Part shown: positions 1 to 7,705 of the stretch, one piece after another
Layout: every line of letters begins with the position of its first letter
Position numbering within the stretch: position 1 is the first letter of the stretch
Program-made: the position numbers and the translations under genes
The notes under the pieces: generated by a model
The model's input: only the letters and a program-made list of their open reading frames with translations
Databases searched by the model: none
What the model was told of the DNA's origin: nothing
Source: Synergistales bacterium
GTDB taxonomy: Bacteria; Synergistota; Synergistia; Synergistales; Aminobacteriaceae
Length of the DNA: 14,521 nucleotides
Reading direction: 5' to 3'
Assembly (NCBI GenBank): GCA_025997955.1
Contig: BNVH01000082.1
Coordinates: 1-14,521 of the forward strand

Positions 1-158
1 AAGTTAAATTTAATTTCCTTTTAAAAGAGCTTACATGGACTCAACTTATTTTGCAAGTCCTTAATTTCAATAGCTCTCGAAGTTTTTATCTTGTTCTATC
101 GCTGTCTGTCAAGTCCTGAGTAGTTACGGTTTTTTTACACCCTGACCAGAGTGAAATC

Positions 159-1526
159 GTGGCGAAAAATTATTCCGGACCTGCGCGCGTATCAGGCTCC
201 GCCGGTACCGGAAAGACCGTGGTCGCGCTGCATCGCGCGGTGTGGTTGGCTCGACAAAATCCTGACGCAAGGGTGTTGCTCACCACTTTTTCTGATGTCC
301 TCGCAAAAAACCTCCTTGCTAAACGTAATCAATTACTATTACAGGAGCAAGATTCAAAACTGGCTGACAGAATAGATGTCTTGTCGCTTGACGCGGCGGC
401 CGGTAGGTTGTATCGCTTGCGCGTGTCTAAACCTAAAATGATTTCACCCGCGGATGTCATGCGCTTGATAGACTCGGCTTCGGAGAAAGTGCCTGATAAC
501 AAATTCACAAAACGCTTTCTCTATTCAGAATGGGAACAAATCATTGACAGCTCGCAAATTAAAAGCTGGGATGAATATCGCGATGTGACCAGACTTGGAC
601 GAAAGACTCGCCTATCGGAAGCCGCGCGTAAAGTATTATGGTCAATATTTGAGCCGGTCATCAAAGAGATAGACACGCTTGGGCTGTTGACGAACTCGTC
701 GTTATTCGCGCGCCTTGCCGAACATTTCGGCCAAGCTAACCCGGAAAACCTACCGTTCGACTATATCATAGTCGACGAGGCCCAGGACATTGGTATTCAA
801 CAACTTCGCTTTTTATCGGCCATAGCGAAAGGCCGCGAAAACGCTCTGTTCTTTGCAGGCGACATGGGGCAAAGGATTTTTCAGCAGCCATTCTCCTGGA
901 AATCGCTTGGCGTCGACGTTAGAGGTCGATCAAAAACATTGAGAGTAAACTATCGCACATCTCACCAGATCAGGAAGTGCGCGGACAGGCTCTTAGAGGC
1001 TAGCGTGTCTGATGTAGATGGCAACATTGAGCGCCGTGACGACGCCATATCGGTTTTCAACGGCCCAGAGCCGACGATAATGTTGCTTGATAACGAAGCT
1101 ACTGAGCAGAAGCAGGTCAGCGACTGGATTAAGGGACATATAGATAGGGGCATCGAGCCGCATGAGATTGGCGTTTTTGTACGTTCTGAATCCGAGATAA
1201 ATAGGGCATTGAAAGCTGTCGAATCTCTTGATTGGCCGTTCGTGACGCTTGGGAATGATATTGAAGTCACAAGCGGCAGCATATCACTTGGCATAATGCA
1301 CCTCGCGAAGGGCTTGGAGTTTAAGGCTGTAGTGGTGATGGCCTGTGACGACGGAATTCTGCCGCTTGAATCGAGAATTGCAGAGATAGGCGACGACTCT
1401 GATTTAAAGGAAGTTTACGACACGGAACGGCAGCTCTTTTATGTGGCCTGCACAAGAGCCAGAGATGATTTATTGATAACAGGCGTAAAACCTGGGAGTG
1501 AATTTATCAAAGATTTGAAGATTTAA
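159..1526 (+). CDS. UvrD/Rep-type superfamily 1 DNA helicase, 5'-truncated
   Basis: 455 residues from GTG 159. All SF1A motor motifs are visible: Walker A GSAGTGKT (residues 13-20), Walker B VDEAQD (205-210), motif III GDMGQR (234-239), a motif IV-like NYRTSHQIR, motif V HLAKGLEFK and motif VI YVACTRAR (428-435). The C-terminus ends as family members do. It should be an ATP-driven 3'-5' DNA translocase. The frame stays open upstream of the GTG and reads FLHPDQSEIV from about 132, which is the usual family lead-in to the Walker A region, but it meets a TGA at 117-119. The start is therefore a forced one and the protein lacks its N-terminal part. From memory, full-length relatives are about 650-700 residues and often carry a RelE-like N-terminal domain; none is visible here. 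No good ribosome binding site precedes 159. It may be a decaying gene. Family call is firm; functionality is doubtful. Confidence 0.8.
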   Translation: MAKNYSGPARVSGSAGTGKTVVALHRAVWLARQNPDARVLLTTFSDVLAKNLLAKRNQLLLQEQDSKLADRIDVLSLDAAAGRLYRLRVSKPKMISPADVMRLIDSASEKVPDNKFTKRFLYSEWEQIIDSSQIKSWDEYRDVTRLGRKTRLSEAARKVLWSIFEPVIKEIDTLGLLTNSSLFARLAEHFGQANPENLPFDYIIVDEAQDIGIQQLRFLSAIAKGRENALFFAGDMGQRIFQQPFSWKSLGVDVRGRSKTLRVNYRTSHQIRKCADRLLEASVSDVDGNIERRDDAISVFNGPEPTIMLLDNEATEQKQVSDWIKGHIDRGIEPHEIGVFVRSESEINRALKAVESLDWPFVTLGNDIEVTSGSISLGIMHLAKGLEFKAVVVMACDDGILPLESRIAEIGDDSDLKEVYDTERQLFYVACTRARDDLLITGVKPGSEFIKDLKI

Positions 1527-1571
1527 CCGTGATCGTTATAAATTTCTAATCTAATGTCAACAGTTTAAGCA

Positions 1572-1844
1572 TTAAGAAGAAATTTTCCTGTTGTGATGAT
1601 ATTTGGCCTGTCGTGGAGTGATGGGTAAATTCGTACAGACAAATATCGCCCAACGAGCCCCATATTCTACCAACACAAGACGAAGCGGTTGATACAGTAC
1701 CTTTCCCCAAAACAAATCTTTGCTTAAATACCGTTTGAGGGCCGTATGTTTCTTACCCCTGCACTGAGAACTTTGAACTCTCAAACACTTCGTGCACAGT
1801 ACATAAAAGGACAACGAATTCTTTATCCGCTCACATTGCAACAC
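1572..1844 (-). pseudogene. DDE transposase remnant (IS4/IS5-like)
   Basis: A 90-codon minus-strand reading frame. Its middle contains KDLFWGKVLYQPLRLVLVEY followed closely by AIFVCTNLPITP. This matches the block that in many IS4/IS5-like DDE transposases reads as 'dLLWG..LYQ.LRFVLV.Y' then 'ILVSTDL.L.P', just before the conserved YxxRFxIE stretch. After PITP the frame drifts to unrelated residues and stops; a neighbouring frame reads NIIT, which resembles the expected 'xxIIT', so a frameshift is likely. The expected RFKIE block and the upstream catalytic Asp regions are not found. Family assignment is from remembered consensus. It is a non-functional fragment marking a former insertion next to the truncated helicase. 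Confidence 0.5.
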
Positions 1845-1990
1845 AAAACGATTTTTTCAGCCTTCAGTTTCGAGCAACCCGTGTAGTTTTATTTTTTCAC
1901 TGGATTTTAGGTTATTAATGATAGAATACAAAGTAGGTAGGTTTTTGTGGGAAGATTCAAAATTAATTATCTATAGGGGAGGAATTTGTT
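1845..1990 (+). promoter_or_regulatory. AT-rich leader of transporter operon with strong RBS
   Basis: AT-rich stretch before the solute-binding protein gene. A strong Shine-Dalgarno, GGGGAGGA at 1976-1983, sits 7 bases before ATG 1991. The best -10-like hexamer is TAGAAT at 1922-1927, but no convincing -35 lies at the right distance, so the promoter is not fixed. I see no clear Fur box or riboswitch fold. A promoter must lie in or upstream of this stretch, because the nearest upstream gene is a truncated helicase about 460 bases away. Confidence 0.5.
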
Positions 1991-2986
1991 ATGCGTAATC
2001 AGTTTGTCGTAGCGATTGTTGCCATTGCGTTGCTCTTCGCGGTTTGCGGTGAGGTGGCGGCCAAGGAAAGCCTCATCATCTACACGTCCATGAAAGAGTC
2101 CCTAATTGGTGGAATCGCTGAGGGTTTCAAGAAAAAATTTCCCGACATCGCCGTGGACTATCAGTCGGCAGGCGCGGGAAAGCTCATGGCCAAGATAGCG
2201 GCCGAGCGTGAAAGCGGCAAGATATTGGCGGACCTCATCTGGACAAGCGAGGTGCCGGACTTCTACAGCATGAAGCAGCAAGGGATCTTGGAGCAGTACA
2301 AAACTCCGCTTATAGGCGAAATTCTGAACCCCTTTGGCGACTACGATGGATACTTCACGGCGGCGCGTCTTGGAACTCTCGGCATCGCCATCAATACCGA
2401 CCAAATAAAGACCCCTCCCACGCAGTGGTCAGACCTCTTCAAGCCAGAATACAAGGGCGCTTTCGGTATAGCCGACCCGGCGCTCTCCGGGACGTCCTAC
2501 ATGAGCGTCGCGCTTCTTGACAAGCAGTTCGGCTGGGAGTTTTTCGACAAGCTCTACGGCAACAAAGCCCGTATCGGCAAAGGATCCGGTCAGGTTGTGG
2601 ACGACACCGCGTCCGGCGAGCTCGCGGCCAGCCTTGCCGTCGACTATATCACCAATGACAAAATAGCCAAGGGCGCTCACATCGCTCTTTACTATCCCCC
2701 GGAACTGCTCATGGCTCCAAGCCCGATAGCGATATTCAAGGGAACGTCCAATCTCGAAGCCGCGAAGAAGTTCTTGGATTATCTGCTCTCCTATGACGCG
2801 CAGGTCTTAGTCGCCAGCGAGGGTACCCTGTCCGTCCGTACTGACGTAAAGAACGCTCCCGAGTTCATGCTCCCCGATGCCCAAGACGCTCTGAATCGCG
2901 CCATCAAAATTGACTACCTCGAAATGATGGCCGGCAAAGAGGCGCTGATAAAGAAGTTCACCGACACGTTGCAGGGCAAAAAATAA
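1991..2986 (+). CDS. ABC transporter periplasmic solute-binding protein, Fe(III)/phosphonate type (COG1840)
   Basis: 331 residues, a normal length for the AfuA/FbpA/PhnS class. The N-terminus is a classical signal peptide: one Arg, a hydrophobic core at residues 5-18, and a probable signal peptidase I site after A24 (VAA|KES). C19 is preceded by FAV, a poor lipobox, so a soluble periplasmic protein is more likely than a lipoprotein. Family marks include LIIYTSMKES at the mature N-terminus, ADLIWTSE, a WSDLFKPEYKG block typical of this class, and a C-terminal SPIAIFKGTSNLEAAKKFLD. A YYPPE element lies near where iron-binding relatives carry tyrosines, but the ligand cannot be read safely; ferric iron, 2-aminoethylphosphonate or another anion are possible. 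It is the first gene of the operon and is followed by its own terminator, which fits the usual excess of binding protein over membrane components. Confidence 0.85.
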   Translation: MRNQFVVAIVAIALLFAVCGEVAAKESLIIYTSMKESLIGGIAEGFKKKFPDIAVDYQSAGAGKLMAKIAAERESGKILADLIWTSEVPDFYSMKQQGILEQYKTPLIGEILNPFGDYDGYFTAARLGTLGIAINTDQIKTPPTQWSDLFKPEYKGAFGIADPALSGTSYMSVALLDKQFGWEFFDKLYGNKARIGKGSGQVVDDTASGELAASLAVDYITNDKIAKGAHIALYYPPELLMAPSPIAIFKGTSNLEAAKKFLDYLLSYDAQVLVASEGTLSVRTDVKNAPEFMLPDAQDALNRAIKIDYLEMMAGKEALIKKFTDTLQGKK

Positions 2987-3005
2987 CTCGCTCACTAATT
3001 ATCGG

Positions 3006-3039
3006 CGCGGGACGGAATGTTTTTCCGTCTCGCGTTTTT
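3006..3039 (+). terminator. Rho-independent terminator after binding-protein gene
   Basis: Stem 3006-3017 pairs with 3023-3034 (12 bp including one G-U, core GACGGAA/TTCCGTC), with a 5-base loop at 3018-3022 and a run of five T at 3035-3039. It lies 20 bases after the stop codon. Because the next genes have no clear promoter of their own, partial read-through here would give high binding protein and lower permease/ATPase. Confidence 0.85.
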
Positions 3040-3041
3040 GT

Positions 3042-3069
3042 TAAAGACGCATGGACCCATGCGTCTTTA
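3042..3069 (+). promoter_or_regulatory. Perfect hairpin just upstream of the ATPase RBS
   Basis: Stem 3042-3054 pairs perfectly with 3057-3069 (13 bp, core AAAGACGCATGG / CCATGCGTCTTT), with a nominal 2-base loop that would open to about 4 bases. No T-run follows; instead GGGAGG starts at 3072. It is therefore not a terminator. Possible roles are a 5' stabilising structure that exposes the ribosome binding site, an RNase processing product end, or a dyad operator. The sequence shows only the structure. Confidence 0.65.
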
Positions 3070-3089
3070 CCGGGAGGATGATGATTTGT

Positions 3090-4208
3090 ATGGAAGAAAT
3101 AATCAAAATCGAGGGGATAGTTAAGAATTACGGAAAGCATAACGTTCACGGCGGGCTTGACCTCGCGGTTCAAAAGGGCGAGTGCTTCACGCTGTTGGGA
3201 CCCTCTGGCTGCGGCAAGACGGTTTTGCTTCGCCTCATAGCAGGCTTCGAGCAGCCGGATGCCGGAAGAATCAGCATCGGCGACACGGTTGTGACAGACC
3301 CGGCGGGGGGCGTGAACTTCTCCCCTGACAGCCGCGGCATAGGCATGGTCTTTCAGGACTACGCCGTGTGGCCTCATATGACGGTGTTCGATAACGTCAC
3401 GTATCCACTGAAGCTCGCGGGCGTCGCAAAGGACGAAATGACAAAGCGCGGCATGGAGACGATAGCGATGGTAGGCATGGAGGGGCTCGACAAGCGCCTG
3501 CCCTCAGAGCTTTCGGGCGGTCAGCAGCAGCGCGTGGCCTTGGCTCGCGCTCTCATAGCCAAGCCCTCCCTGATGCTCTTGGACGAGCCGCTGACCAACC
3601 TCGACGCCAACTTGCGCGAGGAGATGCGCTTTGAGATAAAAGAGCTCCAGCGTAAGCTTGACATTACGGTTCTCTACGTCACGCACGACCAAGAAGTCGC
3701 CTTGGCCATATCTGACCGCATAGCCATAATGGACGATAAGGGTAAAATCCGTCAGATAGGGAGCCCCTGGGACATCTTTGAAAGTCCGGCCGACCCGTTT
3801 GTCTTCAGCTTTATGGGCATAGCCAACTTCCTCCCCGTAAAGCGAAGCGGCGGTGATTATTTAGTCGGAGACGGCAAACAAGTCATAAACTGGAAAAAAC
3901 CGAGCAATGATTCCTCCGACTGGGTCGCGGGTTTCCGTCCATCGGACGTGGAGATAACCCACGGCGGGGAGGGCTTGCGTGGGACGATAAAGCGCGCGAG
4001 CTTCCTTGGCGCTACGATGGATTATCTTGTGGATATAGACGGCACGCATTTGAGAACGAGCGTAGAGACCCATGTGGCGCTTGCTAAAGACCTGATGTTC
4101 AAAGACGAAGAGTCCTGCGTCATAAGTTTCCGAAACCTACTCTGGTTTGACGCGGAAAGCCTGAAGGGTATCGAACAACAAGTGGAAGGACGGGGGGCAC
4201 AAGCATGA
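3090..4208 (+). CDS. ABC transporter ATP-binding protein (first of two), FbpC/PotA-like
   Basis: 372 residues from ATG 3090. Walker A GPSGCGKT (37-44), Q-loop VFQDYAVWPH, signature LSGGQQQR (from 141), Walker B LMLLDEP with D165/E166, and H-loop VTHDQ are all intact. A TOBE-like regulatory domain fills the last ~130 residues. It should be an active cytoplasmic ATPase powering import through the permease. Start choice: in-frame ATGs also occur at 3051, 3078 and 3081. The one at 3051 lies inside a hairpin and precedes the only SD (GGGAGG 3072-3077). ATG 3090 gives the normal family start (MEEIIKIEGIVKNYG) with a slightly long 12-base spacing; 3081 is the main alternative. The stop overlaps the permease start (ATGA at 4205), indicating translational coupling. 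Confidence 0.88.
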   Translation: MEEIIKIEGIVKNYGKHNVHGGLDLAVQKGECFTLLGPSGCGKTVLLRLIAGFEQPDAGRISIGDTVVTDPAGGVNFSPDSRGIGMVFQDYAVWPHMTVFDNVTYPLKLAGVAKDEMTKRGMETIAMVGMEGLDKRLPSELSGGQQQRVALARALIAKPSLMLLDEPLTNLDANLREEMRFEIKELQRKLDITVLYVTHDQEVALAISDRIAIMDDKGKIRQIGSPWDIFESPADPFVFSFMGIANFLPVKRSGGDYLVGDGKQVINWKKPSNDSSDWVAGFRPSDVEITHGGEGLRGTIKRASFLGATMDYLVDIDGTHLRTSVETHVALAKDLMFKDEESCVISFRNLLWFDAESLKGIEQQVEGRGAQA

Positions 4209-5899
4209 AGAGCCTGCAACAGCGTCATGATTTCGGCATAGCTCCGGTCATTTTGTTTTTGTCTATCGCTATCCTTGTAATAGTGGTGGCGGTGCCGGTG
4301 CTGCTTATTTTGTTCAACGCGTTCTGGGTGGACGGCACATTCAACTTAGCGGACGTCGTTAAAGTCATCAGCGAGCCAGACACGTATCAGGCGCTTATAA
4401 ACTCTCTCATAATCTCCACCGGCACAACAATCGGAAGTACCATAGTCGGTACGTTCTTCGCCTGGCTCGTCACCCGCACGGACATTCCATACAAGGGGTT
4501 TATGAAGGCCATGTTCCTCGTGCCATTTATGCTCCCGTCGTTTATAGGGGCTATGGCTTGGAAAATGCTTCTCTCCCCCCGCGCCGGGTTCATCAACCGC
4601 TTCTTTATGCGCGAGCTTGGCTTCGACGGTCCTATTTTCAATATCTATAGCTACGCTGGGATAATCTTGGTCGAGATAATGTACCTCTTCCCGTTTGTGT
4701 TTATCCAAGTCTGCGGCGCGCTTGAGCGCATGGATCCTACATTAGAGGAGTCGGCGCGCATATCGGGCGCCGGGCTTTTCACCATAACGCGCAAGATAAC
4801 TATTCCGTTGGTGCTGCCGAGCATATTGTCGGGCGCGCTTTTGATTATGCTCTACTCTATGGCTCACTTCGGGACGGTGGCGGTGTTGGGCATCGAAAAC
4901 GGAATTTTCAACATACCCACGCTCATATATCAACGAATACATCAAAGCGCCGGCAGCTTCGCCTCTATCCGAACCGGCACTGTGTTGGCTACTGTCCTGG
5001 TCATAACGGCGGCGTTCATCCTCTGGCTTCAGGGCAAAATCCTTACTCACGGCCATTACCAGATCATAGCCGGCAAGAGCTTCCGCCCTATGGAGCTAAA
5101 ACTTCGCGCCCTCAAGGCTCCGCTCTTTATATTTTGCGTAGCCTACATCGCTTTCACGATAGTGCTGCCGACGGTGGTCATTTTCTTGGTAGGAGGACTA
5201 AAGACTTACGGCCTGCCCTTTACGTGGGAAAATCTCTCGCTCAATAACTATAAGTTCATACTGTTCGACTACAAGCTCACGAGGGACGCCATCTGGAACA
5301 GCGTCACGCTGGGATTTTCCGCCGCCATTATTACGATGTTCGCGGGCGTCATGATATCTTACGTCATAGTCAAGATGAAGGTGCGCGGCAAGGGAATATT
5401 GGAGTTTCTCGGGATGCTGCCCTTCTCCGTCCCAGGCTCGGTCATAGCGCTTGGCGTCATTTTGGCTTGGAGCGGCAAGTACGGCGTAAACCTATACAAT
5501 ACCGTCTGGATAATCCTCGTGGCCTACATAGCGCGCTATATGGCGTTTTCGCTCAGGGCTAACTCGGCGGCGTTAGAGCAGGTGCACGACTCCCTGATGG
5601 AGGCGGCGCGAGTCTGCGGAGCCTCGATGTGGCAGACTTTGAAGGACATCGTCCTGCCCCTTGTGAGGCCCGGCATGATAGCGGCGTTTTTCCTCATCTT
5701 CCTGCCGTCCCTGCGCGAGCTCACGGTCTCCATCATGCTCTACTCGCCTACGACTCGCACTATAGGCGTTGCCATATATACGCTCAACGAGGACGGAGAG
5801 ACTGTTATGTCGGCGGCTCTGGCCGGCATAGCGCTGATTCTCATCGTAGTCGGCCAGACCCTTATAAACCGCTTCACCGCACGGAAGGGGGCAAAATAA
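4205..5899 (+). CDS. ABC transporter permease, fused double-domain (FbpB/ThiP-like)
   Basis: 564 residues, about twice the usual single-domain size, with about 12 membrane segments in two similar halves. Each half has an EAA loop for docking an ATPase: EESARISGAG starting at E181 in the first and MEAARVCGAS with E466 in the second, both followed by the typical IPLVLPS / LPLVRPG turn. This is the BPD_transp_1 fused arrangement seen in ferric-iron, thiamine and aminoethylphosphonate importers. The ATG overlaps the stop of the upstream ATPase by 4 bases, and one base separates its stop from the next ATPase start. One polypeptide thus provides the entire transmembrane pathway, with two docking sites for two encoded ATPases. 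Confidence 0.88.
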   Translation: MKSLQQRHDFGIAPVILFLSIAILVIVVAVPVLLILFNAFWVDGTFNLADVVKVISEPDTYQALINSLIISTGTTIGSTIVGTFFAWLVTRTDIPYKGFMKAMFLVPFMLPSFIGAMAWKMLLSPRAGFINRFFMRELGFDGPIFNIYSYAGIILVEIMYLFPFVFIQVCGALERMDPTLEESARISGAGLFTITRKITIPLVLPSILSGALLIMLYSMAHFGTVAVLGIENGIFNIPTLIYQRIHQSAGSFASIRTGTVLATVLVITAAFILWLQGKILTHGHYQIIAGKSFRPMELKLRALKAPLFIFCVAYIAFTIVLPTVVIFLVGGLKTYGLPFTWENLSLNNYKFILFDYKLTRDAIWNSVTLGFSAAIITMFAGVMISYVIVKMKVRGKGILEFLGMLPFSVPGSVIALGVILAWSGKYGVNLYNTVWIILVAYIARYMAFSLRANSAALEQVHDSLMEAARVCGASMWQTLKDIVLPLVRPGMIAAFFLIFLPSLRELTVSIMLYSPTTRTIGVAIYTLNEDGETVMSAALAGIALILIVVGQTLINRFTARKGAK

Positions 5900-5900
5900 C

Positions 5901-6977
5901 ATGTCTCACGTACGACTTGTGAACGTGACCAAGAAGTTCGGCGATGTAACCGCCGTCAATAACCTGAACCTCGAAATAGGCAAAGGGGAATGCTTCTCCA
6001 TGCTCGGGCCCTCCGGCTGCGGCAAGACCACGACTTTGCGTATGGTGGCCGGTTTCGAGGACCTAAGCGAGGGTGAGGTCTACGTGGGCGATAGGCTCAT
6101 CTCCTCACCCGCTAAAAACTACTACCTGCCGCCCGAGAAGCGCGATTTTGGCATGGTTTTTCAGGCTTTTGCCGTGTGGCCCCACCTATCGGTCTACGAA
6201 AACGTGGCTTTCCCTCTGCGCATCCGCAAACTCCCAGCAACTGAGATAGACAAGCGCACCAAAGACGCCCTCGCCTCCACAAATCTTCTCTCCGCGGCTA
6301 AAGACAGCCCGGAGAACCTTTCGGGCGGCGGCAAACAGCGCGTCGCGTTAGCCCGCGCCCTCGCCATAAATCCCGACGTCATGCTGCTTGACGAGCCTCT
6401 TTCGAGCCTCGACCCGCATTTGCGCGAGGAGATGCGCTTTGAGATAAAAGACCTACAGCGGCAATACGGCTTTTCCATCCTCTACGTCACTCACGACCAG
6501 GCCGAGGCCATGGCTCTCTCCGACCGCATTCTCGTCATGAAACTCGGCGTTGTGCAGCAGATAGACACGCCTCTCAACGTCTACAACAAGCCGGCCAACA
6601 AGTTCGTGTTCAGCTTCATAGGGCTCTCGAACTTTTTAGAGCTCGTATGGGGCGTAAACGGCGCTCCTACACTCAAGAGCGAAGACGGCACTCCTTCCTC
6701 CGTTCCGGCTGATATACTTCCGAGCGACGCGGTATGCGGCGCGCAGGGCGCGTCGTTTTCCATAGCGAGCCGTCCTTACGAAATTGACTTCGTGGCGCCA
6801 GATAGCGGCGGCCTAAAGGGTGTAGTCAGCCGCAAGTCATTTTTGGGAGAAATAATCGACTATCAAATCAAGGTCGGCGGACAGGAGCTTCGCGTCCAAA
6901 AGGGACGGCGCGCTCCAGGCCCGGAGGTCGGGGAGACCTGCGCGCTTCGTCTTCTTCGCCCGTTCTTTTATCAATAA
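5901..6977 (+). CDS. ABC transporter ATP-binding protein (second of two)
   Basis: 358 residues. Walker A GPSGCGKT begins at G36, Q-loop is VFQAFAVWPH, the signature reads LSGGGKQR from L140 (Gly in place of the common Gln, still acceptable), Walker B LLDEP and H-loop VTHDQ are intact, and a TOBE-like C-terminal region follows. It resembles the first ATPase, including the run LREEMRFEIK(D/E)LQR, which is also nearly identical at the DNA level, so the two are paralogues. A purine-rich GGAAGGGGG at 5883-5891, inside the end of the permease gene, serves as RBS. It could pair with the first ATPase as a heterodimer or substitute for it as a homodimer; sequence alone cannot decide. Confidence 0.87.
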   Translation: MSHVRLVNVTKKFGDVTAVNNLNLEIGKGECFSMLGPSGCGKTTTLRMVAGFEDLSEGEVYVGDRLISSPAKNYYLPPEKRDFGMVFQAFAVWPHLSVYENVAFPLRIRKLPATEIDKRTKDALASTNLLSAAKDSPENLSGGGKQRVALARALAINPDVMLLDEPLSSLDPHLREEMRFEIKDLQRQYGFSILYVTHDQAEAMALSDRILVMKLGVVQQIDTPLNVYNKPANKFVFSFIGLSNFLELVWGVNGAPTLKSEDGTPSSVPADILPSDAVCGAQGASFSIASRPYEIDFVAPDSGGLKGVVSRKSFLGEIIDYQIKVGGQELRVQKGRRAPGPEVGETCALRLLRPFFYQ

Positions 6978-7009
6978 AGGATTAAGCGTAAGCGTAAAAC
7001 AGCGCGCTC

Positions 7010-7060
7010 ATACACCCGTACAGGCGAGACTATGAAAGCTCGCTCGTGCGGGTGTATAAT
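7010..7060 (+). promoter_or_regulatory. Long inverted repeat overlapping a TATAAT box upstream of maf
   Basis: Outer stem 7010-7021 with 7046-7057 (12 bp, one G-T; arms contain ACACCCG and CGGGTGT), inner stem 7024-7028 with 7039-7043 (GCGAG/CTCGC). No T-run follows closely, so it is a weak terminator candidate. The right arm runs into a perfect -10 hexamer TATAAT at 7055-7060; no good -35 is visible 16-18 bases upstream. It may be an end-of-operon mRNA structure, an operator over the maf promoter, or both. Confidence 0.5.
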
Positions 7061-7105
7061 TATGCTGAAAACTTTTTGACTCTTTGACTTAGAGGGCGTG
7101 AATCG

Positions 7106-7705
7106 GTGTCTTGTATTTTAAAATCTCTTTTTGATATTCCCTCCGGCGTTCGCGTTATCTTGGCGTCGGGCAGTCCTAGGCGCAGAGCGTTATTAACGGA
7201 AATTGGCTGGAGCTTTGATGTCGTGCTTCCTGATGTTGACGAAACGCCAAAGACAGGCGAGACGCCACAAGCTCTCTGTCTTCGTTTGGCCGAGTCTAAA
7301 GTGCTCTCGGTAGCTTGCCGATACAAAAATGCTTTAGTCATAGGCGCGGACACAATAGTTTTGATTGACGGCGCAGCGCTTGGGAAGCCCATAGACAAAG
7401 CTGACGCCATAAGGATGCTCTCGCTTCTTCAGGGCAGGACGCATGAGGTGTTGACGGGCTACGCGCTCGTATGGGACGGACGCGCGCGTAGCCGCGTAGA
7501 GAAAACAGCCGTGCGCTTTAGGCCGCTTGGACATGACGACATTCAAAGCTACGTCGATACCAAAGAGGGGCTTGACAAGGCAGGGGCTTACGCCATTCAG
7601 GGCAAGGGCTCTCTTTTGGTGGCCGGTATAGATGGAGACTATTTTAACGTCGTAGGGTTGCCGTTGTGTTCGCTGAGGATGATGATTGAGGAGTGGGAAG
7701 TTTGA
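7106..7705 (+). CDS. maf: Maf-family nucleoside triphosphate pyrophosphatase
   Basis: 199 residues from GTG 7106, with GAGGG at 7092-7096 nine bases upstream. The family marks are clear: ILASGSPRRRALL near residues 18-30, DVDETP, the catalytic-region GADTIV, GRTHEVLTGYA, and the C-terminal DKAGAYAIQGKG followed by GDYFNVVGLPL. Maf proteins hydrolyse non-canonical or pyrimidine NTPs to the monophosphate plus pyrophosphate, acting in the cytoplasm in house-cleaning and linked to arrest of septation. The AYAIQGKG...GDYFNVVGLP form matches the dTTP/UTP pyrophosphatase (YhdE-like) type. The N-terminus is about 12-14 residues longer than usual, but no later start has a better RBS. The stop codon overlaps the start of the next gene. 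Confidence 0.92.
   Translation: MSCILKSLFDIPSGVRVILASGSPRRRALLTEIGWSFDVVLPDVDETPKTGETPQALCLRLAESKVLSVACRYKNALVIGADTIVLIDGAALGKPIDKADAIRMLSLLQGRTHEVLTGYALVWDGRARSRVEKTAVRFRPLGHDDIQSYVDTKEGLDKAGAYAIQGKGSLLVAGIDGDYFNVVGLPLCSLRMMIEEWEV

Noticed and set aside
3..119. Open frame from the window edge to the TGA before the helicase, as the missing N-terminus
   Set aside because: Its translation is hydrophobic and low in complexity and shows no match to what I recall of the helicase N-terminal domain, so it is more likely unrelated DNA.
1900..1975. Fur box before the putative iron transporter
   Set aside because: AT-rich segments such as TTATTAATGATAG and AATTAATTATC only partly resemble the GATAAT repeat pattern and do not form the needed dyad.
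2042..2050. Possible lipoprotein signal in the binding protein (C19)
   Set aside because: The residues before the Cys are FAV, with Val at -1 where Gly, Ala or Ser is expected, while a good signal peptidase I site follows at VAA|K.
3051..3089. Longer start for the first ATPase at ATG 3051
   Set aside because: The ATG lies inside the perfect hairpin stem and upstream of the only Shine-Dalgarno. The extra residues (MDPCVFTGRMMIC) do not resemble ABC ATPase N-termini.
5629..5922. Plus-strand frame overlapping the end of the permease
   Set aside because: It is rich in His, Arg and Pro, overlaps the EAA loop and final helices of the permease in another frame, and has no RBS or homology signal.
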